Assembly: GCA_023014335.1 (NCBI GenBank)
Contig: JAECYW010000004.1
Location: 2,294,001 to 2,358,000, forward strand
Direction: 5' to 3'
Source of the DNA: Galerina marginata
Lineage: Eukaryota; Basidiomycota; Agaricomycetes; Agaricales; Galerinaceae
DNA length: 64,000 nt
The notes beneath the pieces were generated by a model. It was not told the origin of the DNA, did not search any database, and saw only the letters and a list, made by a program, of their open reading frames with translations. Below, one piece after another: positions 25,442-36,869 of this stretch. The translations under genes and the position numbers were made by a program. The number at the start of each line of letters is the position of its first letter. Within the stretch, counting starts at the first letter, position 1.

Positions 25442-28400
25442 TTACTCTTCCAATTTGACTCGAGCCTCGGCTGCACCTTGACGACAACGGGTAACACCGT
25501 CAGAATCGACATCAACTCCCAACCTCGACAAAGACGACAGGACAACGGTGTCGAAGCTATTTGTCAAGTTACTTCCTCTTCGTCCACGCGTTAGAATTCC
25601 TGATAGAATGTGAGTAGGTGTCAGGATACGAGGAGCCACTTTTTTTCCAAAAGCCCTTTCGCTGACTCGCTCTGACGGTAATATGCAAGATGCAATCACT
25701 TTGTCCCGATCCGCAACCTCGAGTCCACCATTAACCAGTACACGCAAGAATTGCCCTGTCACGAGAGCCAGTAGTCCCAATGGACCAAGGTTCCTATTGA
25801 CTTCCATTCGATGTCTCCCGAACTCCTCGAGCGGAAATGATAATAATTGTCTTCGAGCATCCGCGGGTTCCGGTTCCATTGAAGGGCGGAATTTTGAGAG
25901 GTCTAAATCCTGCACCAATTTATGAATAGACCAAGTTAAACTCGGATCAATTGAGGGCGACAGGGACGATCCGTGGAGTATAGTGGATTTCGCACTTTGG
26001 TAGCCATTCAGTCGTGGATCTAGAATAGGATGCACCTTGCGAATATCGGTCCTTGGTAATTTAGCAACGTGAAGTGCCCTGGGCACGATGTGACATCCCT
26101 CGTCGGACGCAATGGTAGAAACACCAGCATCTGACCGCCTGTCAGGTTCTCCAAGTAAACCCCCGTCCTCAAGGACCTCCTTCTTGGGAACGGTCCTCGA
26201 GTGTATATTAGCTTCCAGCCCACAGGTGCGGCACCAGTGAGATCCCTGCTCTCCTCCTTCGTCCAGTTTGATTCCAGGGATCTGTTGCTTGATATGCGTT
26301 TCTTTCTTAGATTCCTTCTTCCTGAGAAAGTGGCCGTTATCAGATAGCCAGGAATAAACATCCGCCACGGACAACGTCATTATAGTTTGATCCTGCAAAT
26401 ATTTTGCTTTACGATTATACGCATCTTGAATGGCCCGTGAACGACCCCACTATCGTGCCTGTGAATAAGAGAACAGGTAAGGTGAATGGGAACGTACCTC
26501 AATTGCCTTCCTCCGGCCAACCACAAGCGTACTTAATTCGGCAGGGGAATTCACCAACGTGTATGGCATCATTGATGCCTGTGAGCGGGGGCCCTTTGCG
26601 TCTACGATAAATGAGAACCCTGGCTGAAGCTTAAATTAGGACAATGATACTCACTGCTCAGAGTCATTGGGAACTGCTTCACAAGTCGATCCAAAAGAGA
26701 TCGAGCAGCTAGTGAATGAGGATGTACGTTACTACAACATTATTCAAATATTCACACGACTTACCCTCAGAAAGCTGCCATAATTCTTGAACGACCCTTT
26801 CCTCCTTGGTTTTAAGAACGACCCTTGGTTCAATAACCTGATTCCACAGGGACTTTGTCCCGATTGGAGTGTATCCCAGTTGTGGTGATTTCAGGACCGT
26901 ATTTTTGTCCAACTCAACGTCAACCACTTGATCTTGACCAGTAAACTGAGCCTGGCTGTTAAGAGGGTCTAGCTAAGAGAACAAATGGGAAACCGGTCAA
27001 TTGAATAGAAGGACGAGTTGTACATACTTCTATCCAGTGCTCAAATACGACTTTCTGTTCAGCAAGTCCCGATTCCAAGAACCGAGAAACCGCGCCCGAG
27101 AAAGACAACTCGACTCTTGCAAGAAAAGGTCGGTCAGCAAAACCAACAACCACGAACGGCGGGCTTGAAGTGACGGGTGGCATAGGTATCGATACTGCAG
27201 GATCAGAGGGTGTAACCTGCACACTGTTAAGGACAGTAGTGATATGGTGGGTCTAAGCTTAGAAATAAGTATGCGTTTCAACTCAGGAGCCTAACTCACG
27301 TATGACGGCGAATCAACAGAGATCATCCACTTGTGAGAGTGCATCTGTTGTCCTTCAGCCCTCTGCGCTGTCATTATGAAAATGAGATATGTTTGAATAT
27401 AAAGCGGGATCAAATATCAGCCAACCTACTGGAATCCACAGGCTACGGTCGGTGATGATGATTCGGGTCATAAAATGGAATCTACTTCGACCAGATATCA
27501 CACTTTCGGTGCTTTCAGGCTCAAGATCGACGATGAGCAAAAACAAAAATACTCATTCGACCATGACCTTGAGTTAGGCTCACCTTTCTAACAATTCCTC
27601 TCTTATCAAAATCCGTGTCTCGCTTTGGTGGGTCCATAAATTCCAGAGTACCCTTCCCTGAATCTTGCCCCGGAATTTCAGTAAAATTTCGCGGGGTAAA
27701 AGGCATTTTCCAGGGTCTAGAGTGACGCTGAGACGAGAATGCAGGCACACTCTCGAAGTCGACTTCGCAATCTTCTTCACAGGCCTTTATCTGACGCCGT
27801 ACCACCTCTTTGCCGAGGAAGGGGGCCAAAGCAGGAGAATCTCCATGAAACCCAAGAGTTTGAATTAAATGATTGGCGGCAGAAGAAGGGGCTTTTGCTC
27901 CTGCGAAATTTGGAGCAATGCCAAATCCCACAGTGTCCTCTCTTATATTTGGTGTGCCAACAGCCATCTCGAATATTGTGCGTAGGCCAGGCAAGACTCC
28001 ACTTGGGCCGAGACCCACTTCAACCCCAGAGTCCACCTCTAAGTCGTCGTCGACGACAGCGCATGCCCGGATGCATTCATCGTGGGTTCCCCACTCCAGA
28101 TTATGGGTTAGTCGAGCGTGGTTGAGGAGGCCTTGGAGGGACGTAAACCTTGTTCTGGCACAGGCGGGGCACTTTAAAAGGTAAAGGTGATTCTGGCTCT
28201 CTCCCCCGTTTACGAGGGCGTCGGAGCGAATATATAGGAAGGAGGGCTTGGTTTTGATATTGAAGGGAACTACTTTGCGCGGAGCAGGTCGCGGAGCCCG
28301 CTGGATTTGAATGGACGGGGGTGCTATTGGATCCCGGCACAGAATATGATCAGAGGTTTGTTCCACGACTGACAATGCTTCGAGTGCGACATTCCGATAT

Positions 28401-28661
28401 GTATCCTGGGATAGCGTTCCACTATCTGGATGCTACCGTTAACTTTCGTAATGTTGTCTATTCAAATGATATTGGCAAACCTTCTTTGATCGATTCTTGA
28501 AGCATCAATGCCCAGGCAATTCGAGATTCTAGTGTTCCAGTTAATTGTTGCTTCAATGCGATTTCAGTCTCGATTTCTGCAGTGACTTCTGACAAGAACG
28601 ACTCTGTGATATCTGCGGATCCATTTTGTGAATTGAGCTTGCGCCTTTTAGTTGCAGGCAT
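25442..28661 (-). CDS. YEATS-domain protein with N-terminal zinc finger
   Basis: The start MPATKRRKLNSQNG contains a basic nuclear signal. After an intron comes a C2H2-type finger (CPACARTRFTS...HARLTH) in a 280-residue exon. The YEATS region is built from several exons: RFHFMTRIIITDRSLWIP, MHSHKWMISVDSPSY, THHITTVLNSVQVTPSD, PPFVVVGFADRPFLARVEL and VVFEHWIE. YEATS domains bind acylated histone lysines. A C-terminal exon of about 300 residues holds a CRTCG motif. Gene structure and domain order resemble YEATS2-type proteins of acetyltransferase complexes; complex membership is inferred. One splice (near 26450-26500) requires skipping a nearer acceptor because that would give an immediate stop. 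Confidence 0.85.
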
Positions 28662-29092
28662 CTTGATATTCTGGTCGGAAGCAAAGAGTAAAGACATCAA
28701 GGACGCGAACAGTGGACCAAGTCATATGATCGTGCATTTTGATTTCATGACTTACGGTGTATTGAAACTTGGAAGGAATGAAGGTTTTTATTATTACGGA
28801 AATAACCGCAAGAACACTCAACGCTACTTGATATGCAATATGTATTATCAATAATCTAACATAATTATTGAATACATGTATGTTAAAATAAGTGTGATCG
28901 TGTCAGTTCATGAGGGATAATGCTTGTGCTTGAGATGGAGATGGAGATGTTTACAGATGTGGGATTGTGGAAAGGGGATCGACGCCGTTGGGACATCTCA
29001 AAACGTAAGAAAACAAGACAACAATGCGACGATGGTAAAAGCAGAAAAAAGCGAAGGTAAAACAAGGCGGTCATGAAGGAGAAACAAAAAGT
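28662..29092. other. Intergenic: YEATS promoter, 3' side of C2H2 gene 1
   Basis: AT-rich, with no coding exon supported. Confidence 0.45.
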
Positions 29093-30680
29093 TTAGCCAA
29101 AAAAGACAGTGGGGGTATCCAAAGTTTGGGGGGGGATGAAATGGTCCAAGGCGGTCGTTTTCTGTGTCTTGGCCGGGGCCCTCTTTCTCGAGATCTTCAC
29201 TTTCGCCGGGTTCTTGAGACACCGGCCCTCGTGGCGACTCAGCGAAGTGTTGTACACGTTATGGCAATGTTGACATTCATATTCCGTGACGCCGACGTGA
29301 GACTTCAAGTGATCTGCAAAAATATGAGCAACAGTCAAATAACATGCTACGCTGTACTTACTATGGAGTCCTGCACGTCTGGTAAAATCGTCCTTACAGA
29401 TCGGGCAAATCCACTTGGCCGGATGAAGTCGACGCTTTCGGCTGGCTATTCGCCCAGCTTGTGTAGACACAGTATCCTTAGCAGGCTTGGAAAAGTGCCG
29501 CCTCACAACCTGATCTTCCTCTGCCATGCGGAGGGTATGCATGACAAAACGCTTTATCTCTGCTGCGTCTTTGGAGGACGACTCGTTATCGGGATCTACA
29601 CAGCCAACGATTTCCGAAATGATGTCGGACGGTGTAAATGCAGCACGGGCGACGAGGTCATGAGTGGCGGGCTCCTGCTTGCACAGCAAGTCCTGATGGT
29701 TAGATGACCCAGCGTGCGGCAGTCCTTCTAACGGGGTCGAGGGGAGATTGTCCTCGGCTGAACCCAACCTGGAATAGGAGGAATCCAAGAAAGGAGTCTC
29801 TGGCAAGGTGCTATAATAGTTGGACGTGTGAATATTATGAATATGGTGTGAATCGAAGAAACTTTGGGGATCCGGTGAGTATTCTGCAACGCTGCCATTG
29901 AAGGAAGGCGATTGTGCATGCGGTGAAGGAGAGTGGGATGAAGCGTTGGAGTCAAAGGAGGGAGAATGTAGCCCGGGAGAGAGAACCGAACCGTCGGGGT
30001 TGAAGGAAGGCGTAGAATAAAACGAAGGGGAGTGGAGTAGAACGTCATCGACGAAGGAAGGTGTCGGGGAATGAGGCAAGGGAAGGTAGAGCGGTATGTT
30101 CCCTGGCGAAAGGCTTTGTGGGGAGAGCGAAGGAGAAATTTGAGAGAATGGCGAAGTTGAGCCTGGGGAGTAGTAGGAGCTCTCGCCACCATCCGATCGA
30201 CTCGGAGAAACTGGAGACAAAAATCTGGCATGCTGAAAAGGAGAACTGGTCCATTGAACCGGGAGGTGAAGCATAAGAGGGGATGGGCACGATGAGCCAT
30301 GGTCTTGCTGAATCGGGTTTTCGCCGTTCAAAGAAAGTTGTGCAAGCGGCAATTCTAACTCGGAAGCACCTTCATTTGCTATCGAGAGGGGAGAAGATGA
30401 CGCAGAGGAGCGGGTCCTGATCGACAGGCAATCGTCAAGGTCCAAGCCATTGGCAGTCAAATACTCAAAATGCTGATTCGTCGAATAGAATGTACTATGG
30501 CCTGAGTCCCCGGTGTTGTCAGTATAGGTAATTGGGATGCTGGAATCGAAGTTATAGTGTTGAATGTCTATGGTGATATCATCATCACTAGCAGTAAAGT
30601 CAGTCACGAAGATGAACATCAATATGGCCTATTGCTCACTTATTAACATAGCCCTGATAGGAAGCAGTACCGTCGTTCAT
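29093..30680 (-). CDS. C2H2 zinc-finger protein 1 (tandem paralogue)
   Basis: Putative transcription factor. The first exon MNDGTASYQGYVN (ATG at 30680) is spliced over a 52-nt intron to DDDITIDIQHYNF. A long Ser/Pro-rich, probably disordered activation-type region of about 300 residues follows, with repeated SPSF-like blocks. The C terminus has a canonical C2H2 finger, CPICKDDFTRRAGLH joined by an intron to NHLKSH, and a second C-x2-C...H...C unit (CQHCHNVYNTSLSRHEGRC). The segment RHFSKPAKDTVSTQAGRIAS before the finger is conserved in the neighbouring paralogue. Its DNA target is unknown. The intron inside the finger is at the same place in the paralogue. Confidence 0.85.
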
Positions 30681-31423
30681 TGATAGTGGAAAAGGAGTCA
30701 AGCGAGGTCAATTAGACTCATGAGGGGTTTATATACCAAACCATCTTTTCCGCTTTTTTCCGAGGGCAGTGTCGAAGGGCAAAGAAATCCTAGTACACCT
30801 TGAAGTTGGTGGTGTGCTCATCAGTAGACACCAGGCCCTCGTCTTGCAAAAGTAGGTCGGGAAACAACTTAAATATGGGGGTAGGGCTTCATAAGAGCTC
30901 CAGGACACAGCATCAGCGGTCTGGGCCAGCAGCACGAGAAGTTGAGCGTCCCGAGCTTGACAAGAGCGCGTCCTGCTGGTGAACAGCGCGTGCTTTTTGC
31001 CTGTCCAATATACAAGTGGGCTGTACGAAGGCTATGATTTCATGTAACGTTTACATTGATTGCATTGCAAGTTATACAAGATTTGGGGCAATTCTCGTAT
31101 CAAGTTTGGGGAACTGTATAGCTCAACCATGAATAGGACGAACGACAAGGAGATGAGAAAACACGAGGACGTACCTGGATCAAAGTCGTGGGGTATAGAA
31201 GTAATCGTTAGACAACGGAGTTGCGATGTACCCCATGAGGGTGGGTATTGGAAGCTGGAAAGTCCGTGCAAGATGCTTGAGATGGTATGTAAACGAGGGT
31301 ATACTGGGGCAGCCGATAGAAAACATTTCAAAGCGTTCGAAAAAAAACAACAATTCGACGAAAACGAAGGGACAACACAGCGATAAACGAGCAATAACAA
31401 AACAATAAAGGAAAGATAAGCGA
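30681..31423. promoter_or_regulatory. Promoter region of C2H2 gene 1, homologous to that of gene 2
   Basis: 743 nt between gene 1's start and gene 2's stop. The part from about 30830 to 31170 matches in order several blocks at about 33175-33500 upstream of gene 2, for example GGGCTGTACGAAG at about 31017 and at about 33372. A plus-strand frame at 31060-31386 shows no features. Confidence 0.55.
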
Positions 31424-33500
31424 TTAATATGGGGATTTCATAAAAAGAGGGGAGGTCTGCAGGGTATTGGAGAAAACAATTGGAACAGTCGTCTCTTGAG
31501 CCTTACTCGGGTTCTTTTTCCTCTGAGTCTTTGCTTTGGCTGGGTTGCTGTTGCATCTTTCCTCATGCCGGCTCAGAGATGTGTTGAACGCATGGTGACA
31601 GAACTGACACTCTTGATCTGTCACTCCGACGTGGGCCTTGAGGTGGTCTTCGAAGTATCACTGTGAGCAAATGATGGACGAACATTCTCGAGTGAACTCA
31701 CTTTTAAGTCCCGCGTTCCTGGTAAAATTGTTACCGCAAATTTGACAAACCCACTTTGCCTCATGACGTCGGCGATTATGACTGGCTACTAGGCCAGCCG
31801 GAGTAGACACCGTGTTTTTGGCTGCTTTGCCAAAGAGCCGTTTGCCTTTCTGGTCTTCTCGAGAAATCCCCAAGTTCAACATGACCTTGCGCTGGATGTC
31901 GCTGGCATCTTTAATAGGTCCTTCATTGCCATCCATGCAATCGAAAACTTCGGTCAGTATTTCAGATGGGACGACCGCAGGAGGCTGCGCTCGAGGGGCA
32001 TGCGAGAAGTGGCCAGAGGATGGCCTCGATTGGGGGAGTCTTTCCAAAGGTGACCATTCCTCGGATGTGAGCGAATACGATGACGCCAGCGCCGGTGTTC
32101 CAGTCGAATAGGTCTGGGATAAATCATCACTAGTTGTGTGAATGAAAGGCGTGAGAACTCTAATCTGAGGCACAGGGGAGTGAACGGCGTTGGCAAGTGC
32201 CGGTGAGTGACTGTACAAGGAAGTTGAGGAATGCAGAGTCGGGGAGTATTCTGACGAATTTCCACTGAATGATGGAGAATGACCGTAGGATGGAGAGGGA
32301 GAGGCCTGAACCGGAGAACAATCTGACGAATGCCCACTGAACACTGGCGAATTGGGGTGTGTCCACTGGTGTGGTGATGATGCATAGGCCTCTGTATAAA
32401 TTGCTAGATTGCGGGACTGTGGGGGCGTGGTAAATCCGAAACCAAAGTTTGGAGGAGACAATAAACTGCCCGTGCTGCTCTCCGATAAAACCTGAGACGA
32501 AGCGGCTTGCCTCAGGTCTGGGCAAGACTTCGATTCTGCTGTAAGGTTGTAGATACTGGCTACCGGTGAGGGCGGAGCTGTTATAGCATGGTTCCAGTTT
32601 CCGAAATCAAGATGCAAGTCCGAGCCATTGTAAGATACCTCATAATAGGACAAGTGCGGGGACGATGCCGGCGTCGAAGGACGACTGGAGGGAGATGGGC
32701 AATCGCTGCCGGAGTCCGAATTATTGGACCGCATTTGGTCCCAAGGGTTTAGGTATATCTTGCCAGTGTGGGGGTGGGGACTGTTTTCATCTAGTTGGCT
32801 GTTGTTGAAGTCACCAGAGTCTGTGGGATGCGAAGTTAGCAGTAGCGGCATGGTGAGGAGGCGGTCGAACTTGCCACAATCTTCCACATGCCAAGTAAAC
32901 TCCGAGTCGAAATGCTCGTCGTGTTCGCTCTCGCTCAAAGTAGAATGAGTGGCATTATTGACGGATTCAAAGGGACCATTGTGGGAGGTCATCGGAAATG
33001 AGTGCAGTCGAACTGGGTGGAGTCATTCACAGTCAGGCTCGTTTACTTATGTGCATTTGAAAGTGCTCTGCCGGGGCTGTGCACAGGTAGGATATTCCGA
33101 TTAGTGACTTAATTCGTTGATGAATGTGCACATCACAACTTACAGGTAGAACATGAGGCGTCGCGTTACTTATGTCGGGAAACGAATGAGAATAGTGGTA
33201 GGACTCGATGAGACTCAGAGGTCACACCACACAGCATCCGTTGTTTGGACAAGCAGAATGAAAGAGAGCCTTGACATGCGGGCGACAAAAAACATGTAGA
33301 AGCGTATAAAAGCGCGTCCTAGTCGAAGGATGGGTGGACCATGAGCACTCTTTGCTGGTTTGATACGCTGGTGGGCTGTACGAAGCTATGACTTTGTGTG
33401 TAGTCGTACAATGATGGTATTGCAGTTATAAGAGATTGGGGCAAATCTGACATGAAGCTTAAGTTGGGGAATGAATCGTAAATAGGATTACGTGCGAGAG
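30830..33500 (+). repeat. Tandem duplication including promoter (unit about 2.35 kb)
   Basis: Upstream sequences of the two C2H2 genes share ordered blocks (GTCGGGAAAC, CACAGCATC, GCGCGTCCT, GGGCTGTACGAAG, ATTGGGGCAA, AGTTGGGGAA) at similar distances from the ATG (about 340 and 380 nt for GGGCTGTACGAAG). The duplicated unit thus covered gene plus promoter. Confidence 0.7.
31424..32992 (-). CDS. C2H2 zinc-finger protein 2 (tandem paralogue)
   Basis: Paralogue of the C2H2 gene at 29093-30680. The start MTSHNGPFESVNNATHS opens a Ser/Pro-rich region with SPSFSGNSSEYSP-type repeats. The shared core KRLFGKAAKNTVSTPAGLVAS precedes the finger CQICGNNFTRNAGLK joined by an intron to NHLKAH, then CQFCHHAFNTSLSRHEERC. 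The basic C-terminal tail is followed by a hydrophobic end. The N-terminal halves of the two proteins are diverged in sequence but alike in composition, so the pair arose by tandem duplication followed by rapid change in the disordered part. It probably regulates its targets as a sequence-specific factor, which is inferred from the fingers. Confidence 0.85.
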
Positions 33501-33663
33501 TCGATGAGAAAGATGATTACCTGGCTTTGCAAAAGGACGTAGGGTGCTGGTTGAAGGATGAGTGGAACGACGACGGCGAGTGAAATTGGTGTGAGAAGAT
33601 GAGGGCACAGCCACGGGTGGACAAAACTCGTCCTTTCTTTGAATCCCATTCGATACACCTGTT
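32993..33663. promoter_or_regulatory. Divergent promoter of C2H2 gene 2 and Ser-rich sensor
   Basis: 671 nt between divergent starts. A TATAAAA on the plus strand at about 33305 is far from the sensor ATG, so its use is unclear. It holds the second copy of the duplicated promoter blocks. Confidence 0.5.
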
Positions 33664-34865
33664 ATGAAGGCCTCCAATCCTTTTTTTCTCTCTTTTTTAG
33701 CTTTCCTCGCTCTCAGTGCTAATGCCAGCCCCCAAGTCCGTGCCGACCCGCCCGCAACTACGCCCACGCCCACCCTGACCCCTCCTGCGACCACTTCGTC
33801 TTCGTCCTCGTCGTCCTCGTCGTCTTCCTCGTCGTCCTCCTCATCCAGTTCCTCCTCTTCTTCGTCCAGCTCGTCCAGCTCTTCCAGCTCTGTCCCTCCG
33901 ACCACTTTGTCCCCCCAAACGACCCCCTCAGCGACCCCGTCAGTCCAGCTCACTACCAACAGTGATGGCCAAGTCACTGTGATCGTCACCCAAACACCCT
34001 CGGCCTCTTCTTCTTCTAGCGTTGTTCCGTCCAACACGAGCGCCCCAGACGATTCTTCAAGTGGCTTGGGCACTGGTTCCATCGTCGGCTTATCGGTTGC
34101 CGGAGGCATTGCTGTCATTGGAATCATTGCATTTTTCGTCTGGAAGTTTACGAGAAAGCGCTTCTCAGACTTTGACGACAGTCCGTTTTTTTTTCTTTCC
34201 CTTTTCATTTGTATGTATTCTAACTTTTGTGTACAGACGAAGCTATCAAGTGGCCCGATCTAAACACGCATGGCGCTGGTGCGAACGACTCGCATCCGCT
34301 TCCTGTCAACAATACCGGCCGCTCAGGCTTCGACACGGGTTCAGAGGGCTCACTCTCACGCGTCCCATCTAACAATTACTCTACTCCCGATTTTAATTCT
34401 GCTGTCTCTGACCCATATGCAGTGCCACCATTGCCACATTTGAACCCCAATCAACCCTACAGAGACGACCCTGGAGGCGTGGCAGGATATTACGACCCGT
34501 ACCGGGGACCCATACCAGGCACAATCGAGCACGGCGCTCCTGGTGGTCAAGGATGGGGCGGAGAAGCTATTCCCATGACACAGATGAACGCTGCTGGAAG
34601 AATGAGCCCCGGGCCTCATGCTGCCTACGGTGGTGGTGAACAACCTGGCTACGAGTACGACGGTGGAAGGCAGAGTCCTGGCCCGCAGGCAGCGTACGGA
34701 GGAAGAACGTCCCCCGGACCACAGGCAGCATATGGAGGAAGGACATCCCCAGGACCGCAGGCGGCCTACGGAGGAGGGAGAATGTCACCGGGACCACACG
34801 CAGCATATGGAGGGGGTGTGTCGCCTGCGCCCGGACCAGGTTATGAGGGCTATGGAGGACGATAA
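33664..34865 (+). CDS. Ser-rich single-span membrane protein (Mid2/Wsc-like sensor type)
   Basis: Type I membrane protein. Signal peptide MKASNPFFLSFLAFLALSANA, then a Thr/Pro segment and a run of over 30 serines encoded at about 33796-33890. After SVVPSNTSAPDD comes a membrane span (GSIVGLSVAGGIAVIGIIAFFVW) and a basic stop-transfer KFTRKRF. One intron (about 34181-34238) joins DFDDN to EAIKWPDLN. The cytoplasmic tail holds five copies of an SPGPxAAYGG repeat. A short Ser/Thr-rich ectodomain plus one span is the plan of fungal cell-wall stress sensors; that role is inferred, since no WSC cysteine domain is present. Confidence 0.82.
34600..34835 (+). repeat. In-frame tandem repeat encoding SPGPxAAYGG
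   Basis: Five copies of a roughly 33-nt unit, the middle ones nearly identical, in the tail of the Ser-rich sensor gene. Such arrays change copy number easily. Confidence 0.75.
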
Positions 34866-35018
34866 ATGATATGATATTAGTATCTATGTTAATTACAGTA
34901 GAGGCATAGCAATGGACGGTTGACAGTTACCAGCACGTGCCCGGTTTAGGAACACCGCTTTTCGCAGTCTCAAGTCCTCCAGCTTCAAAACTGACCTCCA
35001 TCTTCCAGACCTCCACTA

Positions 35019-36517
35019 ATGCCTCTGCTAGACATAATATCAAATCTGGCCAGCAAGTTGGCGCCGTCAAAGGGTGCCAAAGCGTCGACGGGCGGAATAG
35101 GCAGCGGCCATGGGATGGGGCCAATAGACGACGATGTTAGTGTCCTCTCCTCGACCTCTTTTGTTACGTAATTCCTCCATGTTCCTTCCCCCTCGCCATG
35201 GGCGACGCCAGTCTTGCCTTTCTGCTCTTCGTTCCCCTGGCCTGGCTGATATGGCTCTGGGTTTATTCCTTGCGCAAACCTCCATTCTCATGTCGCTGAC
35301 GCCCTTTCTTAGATGATCGTGTCCAAACCAACCATCGTTCTCCACGCCTCCCAAATATTCTTCAACTTTCTCGCCTTGGCCTGCTTCGCGAGCGTCGCTA
35401 GTTTCCAGGCAAAGTGGAAGGTTGGGCCTTGTGCGTCTCTCTCTCTTGCCCGCCTTGCCACGCGTCCTGATCCTTTGTAGCCGGCCTGTCAGGATTCGCC
35501 ATCTTCATATCAATAGCTGGGATGTGTCTCTCTGCGTTCATGCTCCTCGTCCCAGTCGCCTATGAAAAATACGACAAGTTCGTCCGTCTCGCCCGCGCCC
35601 TCAAGGAAGTACGCGTAGGCTTCATCCTCACTGGAACTGGAGTGACTTTCAGTCTTCTCATCGCGTAAGTCATGTCTTTCACTTGTCATCGTGTTGACAC
35701 GCTCATGATGGTGCTAGTTTTATTGTCACGATCTCCGCATGGACGCAGCCTGGGTGCAAGAATGCTGACAACGATCCTCATGCAGAGGCATTGGGCGACG
35801 ATTTCAAGAAGGCTCTCCCGGGATGGTGCAGTACAAAAAAGGCCGCTGGTATCTTTTTCTGGTTTGCTTTTGGTCCGTTCAAATGATTATCATGTCTCTT
35901 GTTTAATTAATCATTTTGGTTCGCGTCCAGGATTCTGGGCTGCCTCGGCTGTCCTCCTTGTCCTTGACTGGCGCGGAGGCAGACTTCACGCCGCCAGAGA
36001 CCCGCCATTCCAACGACCCCAACCAACTCACGACGAAGAAGAGGCGGGAGAAGAAGAAGACGAAGACGCGTCCTATACGTATATTCCCCCCGTTCGCAGA
36101 ACCACCGCCCCAGGAAACAGATACGACAACTCCGATTCTGCGCAGTCGCCTTTCGCCGACCCGCAGCGCTACTCCCCTGCCCAGGCCTCATCACCATCCG
36201 CATATACACCCGCGACACATCAGCCAATAGCAGCAGGCCGTCCGAGCATGGATGCCTATGGCGCCTTCTCTGACCCAGCGCCCAGTGGATTTGGCACGTC
36301 CAACCAGGGGTATAACACTGCCTACTCGGGCTCACCGGCGAGATCCCAACCGAGTGCCCCGCCTATCCTGCCAGAACCTGACTTGGGAGGCCCGATGGTC
36401 AGCCGGACCATGCAATACGCAGACCCCTACGCCGCTGTGCGCGCTTCCATCGCCGGACAAGGTCCAGCATCGCCAACAGGGCCGCCCAGCTATGAAAGCT
36501 ATCCAGGATATCGATAA
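35019..36517 (+). CDS. Four-span membrane protein (MARVEL-like topology)
   Basis: The start MPLLDIISNLASKLAPSKG is followed by four introns. Four hydrophobic spans are visible: IVLHASQIFFNFLALACFASV, FAIFISIAGMCLSAFMLLVPV, VGFILTGTGVTFSLLIAFIV and IFFWFAFGFWAASAVLLVLDW. A loop with two cysteines (TQPGC...GWCSTKK) lies between spans 3 and 4. Both ends appear cytoplasmic. The C-terminal tail of about 170 residues is Pro/Ser/Tyr-rich and begins with acidic EEEAGEEEDED. The topology recalls MARVEL or SUR7-like proteins of membrane domains; I would not name a function. It follows the Ser-rich sensor in the same direction with 153 nt between. Confidence 0.78.
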
Positions 36518-36869
36518 GCACTATTTAATTTTGTGTAAGAGGAGCGGTGGAGATTGCTCGTGGACTTTATCTATCTATTCTCTCAAGGTCTGATTTCCGT
36601 ACATGTCCCACTTGTTAAAGTACGCCATTACTTACACTCTACACTACGTCACGACTTTTCCTACGTCTCTGCAATGTTTTTCGTTCAACTATAATGATTG
36701 ACCACGAACTCATTCTCGGGGTAAACAACATCGACAGAGGTATTCCTCCGGCTCCATTTCCATTCCAATGTACAGGTCAAAATAAAACGCAAAATGACAC
36801 AACAAGATGGACGACAGATACTGGGACTGATAAATTAAAAGACGAATAATTATTAAAAATCAATGAATA
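36518..36869. other. Intergenic, convergent 3' ends
   Basis: 352 nt between two stops, AT-rich, with an AATAAAA near 36781 that could serve the plus-strand gene. No gene seen. Confidence 0.45.

Noticed and set aside
33459..34208. Minus-strand 249-codon open frame with long acidic and Leu/Glu runs
   Set aside because: It is the antisense shadow of the poly-Ser coding region of the plus-strand sensor gene; no intron or motif support.
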